Positions 22,988 to 33,951 of a DNA stretch of 64,000 nt are shown here, in pieces. Source of the DNA: Elysia chlorotica (Eukaryota; Mollusca; Gastropoda; Plakobranchidae). Within the stretch, counting starts at the first letter, position 1; each line of letters opens with the position of its first letter. The position numbers were made by a program, and so were the translations under genes. The stretch spans positions 17,501-81,500 of the forward strand of contig RQTK01000336.1 in NCBI GenBank assembly GCA_003991915.1, read 5' to 3'. Below the pieces are notes generated by a model. The model had not been told where the DNA came from. It worked only from the letters and a program-made list of their open reading frames with translations, and ran no database searches.

Positions 22988-23670
22988 AAAAACAAGGCAA
23001 AGCCCCCGACGAACTTAAAAAATTAAATAAGAAAAAGGAGAAAAAACAACCAACTTTTATTAAACACATTAAAATGGTGATAAAGTATAAGCAAAGTAAA
23101 AAATGTGAAAGGAATGAAAACAAATGTCAAAACATGCAGCAAAATAATATGTATCATCAATGCATCACAGATTTAAAATGGTTACAAAGACTTTGTGGCA
23201 GGCAAAGGTGGACGCCTGATTTTTCGGTCAGTGTATTTTGGAAATATCCAACAAGAATAATTCCCAGAAAAATGGCATCGGATAAACATCTTTAAAGAAA
23301 AAACTAGAAAAAGTAGAAAAGAGGTGATGGTGGTGGTGGTAAAGTTGTGGGAGAGGGAAAAGGGTGAAGATGCAAAGTAGACGAAGCAAAAGAAGAAGGA
23401 GAAGGAGGAAGGCAGGAGTAGGAGGAATATGATGTGGAAAAGTACACATAGAAAGGAGTTGTTTCCAGTTGGAAATGAGCCTTATCACTTGTAGTAGGAC
23501 ATGCAACTCGTTCGTCTAAGTATACTTCTAAGCAAATTGCGACTTATTAACCACTAACAAATAAGCTTTAATAATCATATTAGGTGCTCTAGGTGTTAGG
23601 CATATCCCGCTGGTAGCGAACTGCGTAACTAGTTTCATATAAGTGCATGTGACCGAATTATTGTAAACCA

Positions 23671-24158
23671 GGGGGCGAGTGTATTAGTGTCGCAGGTGGT
23701 AGAGCGTTGGTCAACCAAACGGGAGGTACCCCGGCACTTGGTTCAAAACCGACGATCAGTCAAACATGTATTTGCCACGTTTCGTACACTTCTGGTTGGG
23801 TAGATTTCAGTATTATCTGTTGAGGCAGGAGCACTGCTATATGTCCGCACTGTCTCTGTGTGGAATCATGTAAAATTGCCTTGTAGCCTTGGGACCGATC
23901 CACAATATTGCCTTTGTATTTCTTACGTTGGGGGACGCGGTCGTCCTGCGGTAGAACATCGGCTTCCGACGGAAAAGGTCTGGGTTCAAGCCCTGGAGAT
24001 TGCGTTCCCTACTGGTTGGGTCGGTGTCAGTATAACATCGCCACCCTGTCTCGTGTGTGGCAGCATATAAAATTGTCAGACCTTAGTCTTGGGGCCCATC
24101 TACAATATAGCCTATATAGTGCTGATGTTGGACGTTAAACCAACTCAACAACTCAACA
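23671..24158 (+). mobile_element. SINE dimer, both heads present
   Basis: First unit: head type 3 (GTCGCAGGTGGTAGAGCGTT) with body to about 23925. Second unit: head type 1 (TGCGGTAGAACATCGGCTTC, box B GGTTCAAGCCC), body and terminus GATGTTGGACGTTAAACC. About 20 bp of the second unit's body are missing near 24034. It is the intact counterpart of the dimer at 22071. Confidence 0.9.
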
Positions 24159-24567
24159 GTTCTGACGTTGACCGATAAGCTGCAAACTCGGCTCAAATCA
24201 ATTCAACTGAACTCGACTAATTGTAATTATCCCGATTGCTTTCACAACTTGTACCAGTACACTTCAGCTTGACGTTGAGTAATCTCGATACAAACAACAA
24301 CCTTGACAGTCAAGGGAGGCGATAACTCTAAACTGATGAATAACAACGTCCTCGTGATTTCCTATTTCGTACGTGACAACACGAGAATTCGGACAGGCAC
24401 GAAGGGATCAAGCAAAAGTACACATTATTACCACTGGGCTTATTTGTCGTGATTAAAAGTTGAGTTATGCAATGATTATGGATGTTATTTGCCTGCTGTA
24501 TGCTAGATTTAGTTGAAGCAGGAAATAAAAAATAAAATATAAAAAAGCTTCCAAATGTTTTCCAAAT

Positions 24568-24593
24568 ACAACAACAACAGCAGCAGCAACAGC

Positions 24594-24642
<49 letters not shown>

Positions 24643-24676
24643 GCGACAACAAGATCAACAACAACAAAACAAATTA
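24568..24676 (+). repeat. (CAA)n microsatellite
   Basis: A long CAA run with CAG interruptions at both ends. The valine/alanine-rich minus-strand frame here is an artefact. Confidence 0.95.
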
Positions 24677-25252
24677 AAAAAAAAAAGAAAAACAGAAAAA
24701 CAAGGTAAAGCCCCCGAAAAAACACATAACTTTTATAAAACACATTAAAATGGTGATAAAGTATAACCAAAGTAAAAAGTGTGAAAGGAATGAAAACAAA
24801 TCTCAAAACGTGCAGCAAAATAATATGTATCATCAATGCATCACAGATTTTAAATGGTTACAAAGACTATGTGGCAGTTCAAGGTGGACGCCAGATTTTT
24901 CCGTCACTGTTTTTTTTGGAAATATCCAGCAAGAATAATGCCCAGAAAAAATGGGATCAGATAAACATCCGACGCGAAACAATTATTCCATTATCTGATG
25001 CTGTCGAGTAATTTAGCATCCTTAACTAAACTTAACTAAAGTGAGAGGTGGTGAGTGTGGTGATTAAGTAGAGGGAGGAGGAAAAGGGTAAAGATGAGAA
25101 GTAGAGGAAGTAAAAGACGGAGGAGAAGGAGGAAGAGAGGTGTAGGAGGAGAAGTATGTGGAAAAGTATTAAAAAGAAAGGAATTTGGTCCCAGCTGCTT
25201 TTTGGTGTGTTTTTTTCTTGGAAACATGAGCATAATCACTTGTAGTGGGACG

Positions 25253-26362
25253 ACTAAATGTCGGAAAATTAGGTCTATGGGCTATTGTGCAAACTATAAA
25301 AGCTCTTAAGTAAGCTTAACTCACAATTCCTCGGAATAATGAAGAAAGTGAAGGTGTTCTAGTCAAAAAACCAAAGCTTCGATTAAGAGTTAGTGGTAAC
25401 TTTGTAGGTTTGCCAAGTTATTGAAACCGACAGACACATTCTTCAGTAAAACATACCCACACATGGCGGGGGGTTCGTAACGCTTTTTTTCTCTCCATAT
25501 TTTGCACCCCCCCCTTCCTCCCACTCAAATTCTGTATTATTTTTATTTTATCGACACAGATTGAAAGCCTCTTGAGCGCTGTTCCGGTTGCAATCTCTCT
25601 GCTTGCATTCTCCTCGAGTTGAGTTTTCAGGGTCATGGTTCCGCAAGCACGCTTCTGATGTTGGCATCCACCAGCTAACCAGTCTCCTGTCTATATTGGA
25701 AAAACAGATGATATCAGCAATCACCTTTTAACAACTGATAGGCAATGAGTTTCAAAAACAAGACAAGAACCAGAGTCGTGTCTAGGTGTATATATACAAA
25801 ACGCTTGGAATACTCTGAAAGCCCTCGGGCATTTGCTTGGCAGTGATAGGAGAATTTAATGCATTTCACAGAATCACTCAAGTGCACAGGTGAGAGTTAT
25901 TTTTTTCCTGGCACGTATCCACAATTTTTTTTCTTCTTGGACACTTATGGCAGACAGGGGAAGAAGCATCTCTCAGCAGTCAAGAGCCTGCTTGTTAAGG
26001 CTGTAACATTGTAACATGGTTATCTCCTCCTGAGATCTGCCCCAGATCCAGGTCTGGTATTCACAGAGCGACTCAACTAGGCCACTGGAAAGATGAAGAG
26101 ACACCAATTTACTCGTAGGTTGAAAGCAGAAGAAAGGGGTAAATAGGGATGCTTTGTTTTGGCTTAAAAGAAAGAACGGGGAGAATAAATGGGGGAGATT
26201 TAAAAAAAAGTTAAAACTCAATAGTAGGCATAAGAGGAAGAGAGTCAACATGGAGGAAGGAGATCTTGAGAGAAAGCGGGAATGAAATATAGAGGGAGAG
26301 AGATGAGAGAGAGAATGAAAGGCGGTCGGACAGAAGGCAGAGATAGTGACAGGTTAAGCGAT
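25253..26362. other. unannotated sequence
   Basis: No supported gene. A GA-rich tract lies at 26270-26320. The minus-strand frames 25418-25636 and 25973-26251 show no motif. Confidence 0.45.
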
Positions 26363-26622
26363 TGAGTTGGTTTCTTAACTTCCAACATCAGCAGCCAAAG
26401 CTGTATTGTATACGGGTCCCAAGAATAACGCCTGACAACTATAGGTTATGCCACAAAGAGACAGTGCGGGGATACCGACACTCCTGTATCAGCTAGCCAC
26501 ATTATACTGATATCGACCCAACCAGTAAGGGACTAATAAATTATATCGAATAGTGGATTCGAACAGTGGACCTCAGGATTGGGTGATCAACACTCCACCA
26601 CTTGGCCAGTTCGCAACGCCCC
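26363..26622 (-). mobile_element. SINE (tRNA-like head), diverged
   Basis: In reverse orientation the head reads GCGAACTGGCCAAGTGGTGG, with GATTCGAA near box B. The shared body and a degraded terminus (CCAACTCAATC on the minus strand) follow. Confidence 0.8.
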
Positions 26623-26716
26623 CACCCACCCTCCTACCCCCACCCCTCCCTTAGAAGGGGACGGTGGGTGGCAGTATTTATGTAATTAATGCATCTCCTC
26701 TTTATATTCCTGATTT

Positions 26717-26845
26717 GAGTTGGTTTAACGTGCAATGCCAGCACCATATTGGGATATATTATGGACAAGCCCCAAGACTGATGTCTGACACTTTCTAGTC
26801 CTAGATTAACGCCTCCTTTATCCCCAAGTAGGATCCCTTGCGACG
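26717..26845 (-). mobile_element. SINE fragment (3' part)
   Basis: GAGTTGGTTTAACGTGCAAT and GGACAAGCCCCAAGACTGAT are the reverse complement of the SINE 3' region. The head half is missing or unrecognisable. Confidence 0.7.
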
Positions 26846-27221
26846 AGCGGCTTCAAAACTAAAATCTTACAAATTGACACGTTGCCACACGGACAAAGAG
26901 GAAGATATCATGACTAAATGAGCCTAATCTTAGGATCAAATCGTTATCCTTATGAACATTATAAGAATCGCGAGCCAATTTCTTTTAGCACCCTCAGCTG
27001 CTGTGAACTATACTATTTTATTTGTATTTGAATCTATGAATAGGTAAGTAGAGGCTGTTCGTTTATAATCAATCACTATCGTCTTGCTAACTTTTATTAA
27101 AATTTGTGTTTCATCTTGGCGATGCATACATGCTTCCCAGTCTTAACAAACACGTAGTGATTTAACGGAGAATCACAATCATTAATATAATTTACCCACA
27201 TTTTGCCTGAAGTCTTTTTAC
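26846..27221. other. unannotated sequence
   Basis: Possibly decayed SINE body near 26880-26925 (TTGCCACACGGACAAAGAGG). Nothing firm. Confidence 0.35.
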
Positions 27222-27385
27222 TGGTCCGTGTCAGAAAACAATGTGATAACCCTGGCGATCCCGCGTTATCTCTACGTGGCAGCACCAAAATTTTCAGACG
27301 TTAGTTTTGGAACCCGTCTCTGTTTATAATCTGTTATCTTTGGAAACGAATAAGGCGTTAAACAACATAGAACAAAGAACTCTGA
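27222..27385 (+). mobile_element. SINE fragment, 5'-truncated and diverged
   Basis: GTGGCAGCACCAAAATTTTC, AGACGTTAG and AAGGCGTTAAACAACA follow the order of the SINE body and terminus. The head is absent. Confidence 0.6.
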
Positions 27386-27987
27386 ATATCTCCGTGACCC
27401 TTTTACTTAGTCTATATATCTACCAATCTCATAGTTTTACAGTGTTCCTTAACAAAGGAAACACTTAGAACAGAGTAGAACAAATCAACTAATCTAGAAT
27501 TGTTTTAACAAAACCTCCAGGGCGTATCAAGATGCCCACAGCTGCAAACTCTTACTATATTGTTAACCACCATGATAGTCCTAGTACATAATACCCGCAG
27601 GGAACAAAAAGAAACCTTATCACCTCTCTATAGCCCGTCTTTCTCTGATGCAAATCTCAGCTGAGTTTTTGTGCCAATTAGTGGCTTTCGACTAAAAAAA
27701 AAACCACACGCGACAGCACCAAAACAAAACAAAAATCAGACACAAACAGAAAAAAAGTTTGCATTTCAGCAAATTCAATTTTACAGAGACATTTTCAAGA
27801 TTGTGTCTTTCTCCAGGGAATGCAAAAAGCATCGTCAAACGCGCCAAGCCACCCATCAGGCGAGATTCTCGGCTCTTCTTGCAACAGAAGCATCTCTGTC
27901 TGTGGGTAATGGCACGGAATTACAGCTTGTTCCTGGGGCGAAGCAGACAGCTCGTCTGATAAGTCTGTCAGGCCCCGCGTACACTAG
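27386..27987. other. unannotated sequence
   Basis: The open frame 27671-28009 (+) runs into the minisatellite and has no recognised domain. I do not call it a gene. Confidence 0.4.
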
Positions 27988-28950
27988 CTTCTTTTATTTT
28001 GTTAAGTAAGATAAAAATATGAGAGGTACACACACTTTATTTAGTTTGTGAAGAAAGATAAAAAATATGATATGAGAGGTACACAAACTTCTTTTATTTG
28101 TTAAGTTGTACCACAAGCTTTATTTAGTTTGTAAAGTAAGATAATAAAAAAGTATGATATGAGAGGTACACTAAGTTCTTTTATTTTGTTAAGTAAGATA
28201 AAAATATGAGAGGTACACACACTTTATTTAGTTTGTTAAGTAAGATAAAAAAATATGATATGAGAGGTACACTAAGTTCTTTTATTTTGTTAAGAAAGAT
28301 AAAAATGTGAGCTTCATTCAGTTTGTTAAGTAAGATAAAAATATGAGAGGTACACAAACTTCTTTTATTTGTTAAGTTGGATACAATATTAGAGTTACAC
28401 AAAATTCTTTTATTTTGTTAAGTAAGATAAAAATATGAGAGGTACACACACTTTATTTAGTTACACAAAATGTTTTTACTTTGTTAAGTAAAATAAAAAA
28501 TAGGAGAGGTACACACGCTTCTTTTATTTTGTAAAGAAAGATAAAAAAATGATATGAGAGGTACACTAAGATCTTTTATTTTGTTACGTAAGATAATATT
28601 AGAGGTACATAAACTTCTTTTATTTTGTTAAGTAAGATAGAAAAATATGAGGGTACTAACTTCCTTTATTTTGTTCAGACATAAAGATAAAACGTATGAA
28701 AGTTAAACAAACTTTTTTTTGTTTTGTTAAGTTGGATAAAAATATTAGAGGTAACGGAACACACTCTTTTATTTAGTTTCAGTCGGAAAAAATATGAGAG
28801 GTACAACAACTTTTAAAAAATTTTGTTACGCTAGATAAAAATATAACAGGTACACAAACTTTGTTTATTTCCTAGGTTGGGTAAAATATGAGAGGTACAC
28901 AAATTTCTTTTATTTTGTTAAGTTGGCAAGATAAAAAAAATATGAGAGGT
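27988..28950. repeat. minisatellite, about 20 units of roughly 48 bp
   Basis: Each unit follows the order CTTCTTTTATTTTGTTAAGT, AAGATAAAAATATGAGAGG, TACACA. Two variant starts occur: type a (TTCTTTTATTTTGTT) and type b (CTTTATTTAGTTTGT). They alternate over the first third of the array, giving a higher-order period of about 100 bp. Units become irregular towards the right, with indels and changed junctions. The array is AT-rich and non-coding; the short minus-strand frame through it is fortuitous. Confidence 0.95.
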
Positions 28951-29519
28951 TATATACCAATAACACCCTGTCATCAAAATCAAATGTCTAGACAAGTGTA
29001 AAACAACAGAGGAAAATATAAAATTGAAATTCCTTCTTAACACAAAATATATATAATATGTTATTTTTACGAACAGGAGAATGAATATTGACAACAAAGA
29101 CAAACAAGATAATGGAAAGGATAAATATACGAGGTTAAAAAAACTTGAAGTAAAGGAAGAACACACAGACAGGAGGCGATGTAAAGGAGAAAACAGCAGC
29201 ATCAGCAGCAGGGTGCAACATGGGAATGAAGATTTCATAAAGAGATGCTGTATCATGTGTTTGAGATTTTTTTTTTCATAGATAAAAGCGGTTTTTGTTA
29301 GAGGTGCTTTTTCAAACATCCACAAGACTTCCTATTCAGCAATTTTTCAAACTGAAGCCCCCATTGTATTGGCGAATTTTAAAAACAATGTGGGTTTCAA
29401 GTTTATGAACAGGGTCGCTACAAATTTAATATCGCTGATCTTAGTCCCAGAGAAAATTTAGAGGCAGACGGTGGATGAGATAGTATGAAAAAATGAAAGA
29501 TAAAGAGAACTACTAAAAA
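28951..29519. other. unannotated sequence
   Basis: No supported gene. A 135-codon minus-strand frame (28918-29325) overlaps the minisatellite edge and is Phe/Leu-rich without motifs. Confidence 0.4.
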
Positions 29520-29763
<244 letters not shown>

Positions 29764-29766
<3 letters not shown>

Positions 29767-30269
29767 GACGGGCGGGAAATAGACTCATTAATAATTTTAA
29801 GTAAAGACACACACACATACATACTCAACATAAACTAGAAGATAGGGAAAACAATTCTAAAGCACAGCAGTAGTTTTAACAGGACCGGTCCAACATAAGA
29901 AGCTCGGTATGTACTCGTATTTTACATACATATCGCAAACATTGAGCCGGCTGAAGATTGTCACGAATTTGTTTGGAAAAAACCGCAGCAGCAGGGATAA
30001 TTTATGATCTTAGTAATATTAGAAATAATAAAAAACGACAATGATATGAAGAAGGAGCAAAAAAGAATATTGTCAGAGCTAGATCTATGAGGATTTTTCC
30101 GATTTTTGCACGTCGTGTTCTCAATACCGGTACTTCGGAACTCAACGACGGACCGCTGATGTAATGATAGTGAAACTTGCACAGCATGAAATTTGAGATA
30201 GGGAAAAGCTGCCATCAGTAAAAAAAAACACCCCCCCCCCCACCAAAAACAAATAAAAAAAACACGTGT
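29764..30269. other. unannotated sequence
   Basis: A C-run at 30231-30241. No gene was recognised. Confidence 0.45.
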
Positions 30270-31312
30270 AAACAATGTTCCAAGGGTGCCAATACTTCAG
30301 ATACGAGCGTAATACTTTTCCCTCCTGCTAGGTGATTTGTCGGCTTTTTGTGTCTATTACAAAGGCTTGTAAAACTAAGTAAGAAGTTTTAACTTGTTCA
30401 GACAGAAATTATTTTTAACATCCTCTACTTAAAGCTGAATTTACGGACAAAAAGAAAGCACAAAATAAATATAAAATAAAACAACAACAAACACAGGGGA
30501 AGTTTTTTTTCAACTTTTAGGGAAGAATGATGAGTTGGGGTATACGTACTTTTTAACCACAAATGAGTATCAGTATCTTTTTGAAATTCAAATCAATGTT
30601 AAATGCTGTAGTGTTTTCTTCCAGGTTTGTTTACACGGAAAACCATAAATTTGGTAGTTCTGAACCCAACAACAATTTACAGAAAATAAAGAAAGAAATC
30701 AAACGATCGTCAATGATTTATGGAATCACATTTTTGTCTAAATCTACGTGTTTGTTTTTTTGCTAGGTGTAATATAAAAATTCTGTGTCAAAACCATTCA
30801 GACCCGCATTAATAAGGTGGGTTTTCCGGCGCAAAAGTTAGAGAGTATGTTTTTGGCAGGAGATAGGGATCCTGATGTCCCCGCATTGATTCTGTATCGG
30901 AAGATGGAATTAAAGGGTGAAACAATAATGATTTAAAAAAAAAAGATTAAATGATTGTTATTGTTCAACCAGCTGATAATTATTTTAAAAAATATGAAGG
31001 AATGGGTTTGAAGTAGGCTATAAGTCTTTTGTTGATATGTTATTTAGGAGGACTCAAGTGCTAATCTGAATTTAGGCATATAATGGTTGTATTATATTTA
31101 TGTTGTAATTATTGTCAAAACGTGATGATTATGAATTCTTTGTAATAGGTTCAAATACGCAATCGCTTCAAGAAATACTGGGGTATGGAAAATGTAGTTT
31201 TCAATGGTTCCTTCCTTGTCATTTCAAACTGGGACATCAACATCAAAAGAATGAATCATATCATTATTAGTCATTCAGAATTACTTTTCTTATAGGAGGT
31301 TGGACGCCATGG

Positions 31313-31603
31313 TCTGCCACCTTTCTCGTTCAAGCGCTCGTTGATTTTCATTGCAGTCGAGTCCTCCACATTCTTGACTTAACTTATCCACCTCCCTCCT
31401 CTAGCTCTTGTGCCTTCCACCATACCCTTAACAATCTTCTTCTGAAATGAACTGTGCTTTCGTACATGTCCGTAATATTTATTTTTTCTCTCTTTCACGT
31501 TTTGAGGAGCTGTTTTTGCTTGATATCTACCATCTCTAGTATCTCAAGGTTTGTTTCTTTTCTTTTCAAGAGGTTTTTGTTATTCTTTTGTACATCCACA
31601 TCT
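31313..31603 (-). mobile_element. non-LTR retrotransposon C-terminal relic, copy 1
   Basis: Homologous to 33060-33375 but more decayed. In-frame stops interrupt the frame (for example TGA where copy 2 encodes Trp in KTSWKE). See the copy 2 entry for the family reading. Confidence 0.75.
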
Positions 31604-31806
31604 CTAAAGCGGCTTCCAACGCAGGAGATCCGTGGTTCGAGTACTGGCGATTTCGCGTGCTACTGGTTGGATCGGTTGAGACATGAATCATGATAGCCAT
31701 GCCCTGTCTCGTGTGTGGCAGCACGTATAATTGTCAGACGTTAATCTTGGGACCCGTCCACAATATAGTCTATATAGTGCTGACGTTGGACGTTAAACAA
31801 ACTGGA
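31604..31806 (+). mobile_element. SINE (head type 1), 5'-truncated
   Basis: Begins within the head at GCGGCTTCCAACGCAGGAG, with box B GGTTCGAGTAC, body, and the end CTATATAGTGCTGACGTTGG plus ACGTTAAAC. Its left edge abuts the LINE relic exactly as in copy 2, so the junction predates the duplication. Confidence 0.85.
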
Positions 31807-31990
31807 CTCATTAAAGGCTTTGCGATCTCCACGACGATAACGAACGACATAGTCACGACCCTTGAGAATGGGGTTCTCTGATCGCTCATTGGCTCCGTAA
31901 GGCTAGAATGAAGCTGTGATTGGGCACCGGTGTTTATTCTCTCACCTGCCGTCTTTCTTTTTGTTATCGGCCCCGTCACTACAAGGCTTC
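31807..31990 (+). mobile_element. older dispersed repeat, plus-strand copy 1
   Basis: ATTAAAGGCTTTGCGATCTC through GTTATCGGCCCCGTC. Homologous to the minus-strand blocks at 5770-6262 and more weakly to 15845-15955. It directly follows the SINE end. Confidence 0.6.
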
Positions 31991-33059
31991 TATTGACGAC
32001 TGAGCGCCTTCATGGCTCCATCCGTTCAAGTATAGATCTACATTATCCTAAGTCTTGCTGGGGCGACTTGATTATCGATATATTCAAGGCAATAAAAAAT
32101 TTGATTGTATAATAATAGAAGGAATTTATAATAAATGAACTATATTACCTTTGTAAAAAATATTAGTACTGCGATAAACAAAACAAAATCGTTTCCAAGG
32201 ACAATGAAACAATGTTCCAAGGGTGCCAATACTTCAGATAATACTTTTCCCTCCTGCTAGGTGATTTGTCGGCTTTTTGTGTTTATTACAAAGGCTTGTA
32301 AAACTAAGTAAGAAGTTGTTGTTCAGACAGAAATTATTTTTAACATCCTCTACTTGAAGATGAATTTAAGGAAGAAAGCACAAAAATAAATATAAAATAA
32401 AACAACAACAAACACAGGGGAATTTTTTCCAACTTGTAGGGAAGAATGATGAGTTGGGGTATACGTACTTTTTAACCACAAATAAGTATCAGTACTTTTA
32501 GAAATTCAAATCAATTTTAAATGCTGTAGTGTTTTCTTCAAGGTTTGTTTACACGGAAAACCATTCATTTGGTAGTTCTGATACCCCAATAATATTTTAC
32601 AGAAAATAAAGAAAGAAATCAAACGATCGTCAATGATTCATGGAATCACCTTTTTGTCTAAATATACGTGTTTATTTTGCAGGGTGTAATTTAAAAGTTT
32701 TTTTCGAAAATCATTCAGCTCCGCATTAATAAGTTTTTCGGCACAAAAGTTCGAGCGGAAAAAATGTTTTTGGCAGGAGATATGAATCCTGACGTCCCCA
32801 CACTGTTTCTGTAACGGGGGATGGAATTAAAGGGTGAAACAATAATGATTTAAAAAAAAAAGTTGTATTATCTTTATTTTGTAATTATTGTCAAAACGTG
32901 ATGATTACGAATTCTTTGTAATAGGTTCAAATACGCAATCGCTTTAAGAAATACTGGGTTATGGAAAATGTAGTTTTCAATGGTTCCTTCATTGTCATTT
33001 CAAACTGGGACATCAACATCAAAAGAATGAATCATATCATTAGCAGTCAGTCAGAGTTA

Positions 33060-33375
33060 CTTTTCTTTTAGGAGGTTGGACGCCATGGTCTGCCACCTTT
33101 CTCGTTGAAGCGGTCGCTGATTTTCATTCCAGTCGAGTCCTCCACGTTCTTGACCCAACTTCTCCGCCTCCTTTCTCTACCTCTTGTGCCTTCCACCATA
33201 CCCTCTACGATCTTCTTCTGCAATGAACTGTGCCTTCTTACATGTCCGTAATATTTATTTTTTCTCTCTTTCACTGTTTTGAGGAGCTGTTTTTGCTTGA
33301 TATTTCCCATCTCTAGTATCTCAAGGTTTGTTTTCTTTTCTTTCCAAGAGGTTTTTGTTATTCTTCTGTACATCT
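33060..33375 (-). mobile_element. non-LTR retrotransposon C-terminal relic, copy 2
   Basis: The minus-strand frame (about 100 residues) contains KKYYGHVRR-like (here NKYYGHVRR), IVEGMVEGTRGRERRRRSW and VKNVEDSTG. This is the pattern found after the reverse transcriptase domain of many animal non-LTR elements (YLGHV / EGKRGRGRPR / W..D...WTG). The frame changes near 33105: the expected ending ERWQTMASNLLKEK then stop is read in another frame. Only the extreme 3' coding end remains, with no reverse transcriptase or endonuclease catalytic motifs. It cannot be functional. The clade is not resolvable by eye. Confidence 0.82.
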
Positions 33376-33385
33376 ACATCTCTAA

Positions 33386-33606
33386 AGCGGCTTCCAACGC
33401 AGGAGGTCCGTGGTTCGAGCACTGGCGATTTAGCTCCCTACTGGTTGGGTCGGTGTCAGTCTAATGTGATCGACTGAGACAGGAGGCATGGTATCCCCGC
33501 CCTGTCTCGTGTGTGGCAGCACATAAATTATAATTGTCAGACTTCAGTCCGTCCACAATATAGCCTATATAGTGCTAATGTTGGACGTTAAACCAACTCG
33601 ACTCAT
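33386..33606 (+). mobile_element. SINE (head type 1), 5'-truncated
   Basis: Same truncation point as the copy at 31604: GCGGCTTCCAACGCAGGAGG, box B GGTTCGAGCAC. It retains the body part CTGAGACAGG...CATGGTATCCCC and ends GATG/AATGTTGGACGTTAAACC. Confidence 0.88.
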
Positions 33607-33788
33607 TAAAGGCTTTGCGATCTCCACGACGATAACGAACGACATAGTCACGACCCTTGAGCATGGGGTTCCCTGATCGCTCATTGGCTGCGTAAGGCTA
33701 GAATCAAGCTATGATTGGGCACCGGTGTTTATTCTCTCACCTGCCCTCTTTCTTTTTGTTATCGGTCCCGTCCATACAAGGCTTCTAT
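33607..33788 (+). mobile_element. older dispersed repeat, plus-strand copy 2
   Basis: Partner of 31807-31990 within the tandem duplication, differing at scattered bases. Confidence 0.6.
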
Positions 33789-33951
33789 TGGCGACTGAGC
33801 GCCTTCATGGCTCCATCCGTTCAAGTATAGATCTACATTATCCTAAGTCTTGCTGTGGCGACTTGATTATCGATATATTCGAGGCAATAAAAAAAATTTG
33901 ATCGTATTATAATAGAAGGAATTTATAATAAATGAACTATATTACCTTTGT

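Larger units (their letters stand above)
21926..23501. repeat. 1.6-kb tandem duplication, copy 1
   Basis: Starts CTTCTAAGCAAATTGCGACT and is colinear with 23525-25252, offset 1599 bp at the left edge. The unit contains a SINE dimer, unique AT-rich DNA, a CAA array, and a purine-rich end (GAAGGAGAAGGAGGAAG). Copy 1 lacks about 107 bp that copy 2 retains, at the junction between the two SINEs. Confidence 0.95.
23525..25252. repeat. 1.7-kb tandem duplication, copy 2
   Basis: Partner of 21926-23501. It keeps the full SINE dimer, a longer CAA array and an extra block around 24955-25040. It ends near CACTTGTAGTGGGAC. Differences are mainly indels and array length, with scattered substitutions. Confidence 0.95.
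30270..32206. repeat. 1.9-kb tandem duplication, copy 1
   Basis: Starts AAACAATGTTCCAAGGGTGC, which recurs at 32207, giving an exact offset of 1937 bp at the left edge. The unit contains AT-rich DNA, a minus-strand LINE relic, a plus-strand SINE, the older dispersed repeat, and the first 55 bp of segment E. About 145 bp near 30950-31095 are absent from copy 2. Confidence 0.97.

Noticed and set aside
27988..28950. CRISPR-like array
   Set aside because: Units are contiguous and all parts repeat; there are no unique spacers, and the surroundings are eukaryotic.
30810..30920. Degenerate SINE body (also 32725-32835)
   Set aside because: Only a loose resemblance (GGCAGGAGATAGG, GTCCCCGCATTG); too weak to call without alignment statistics.
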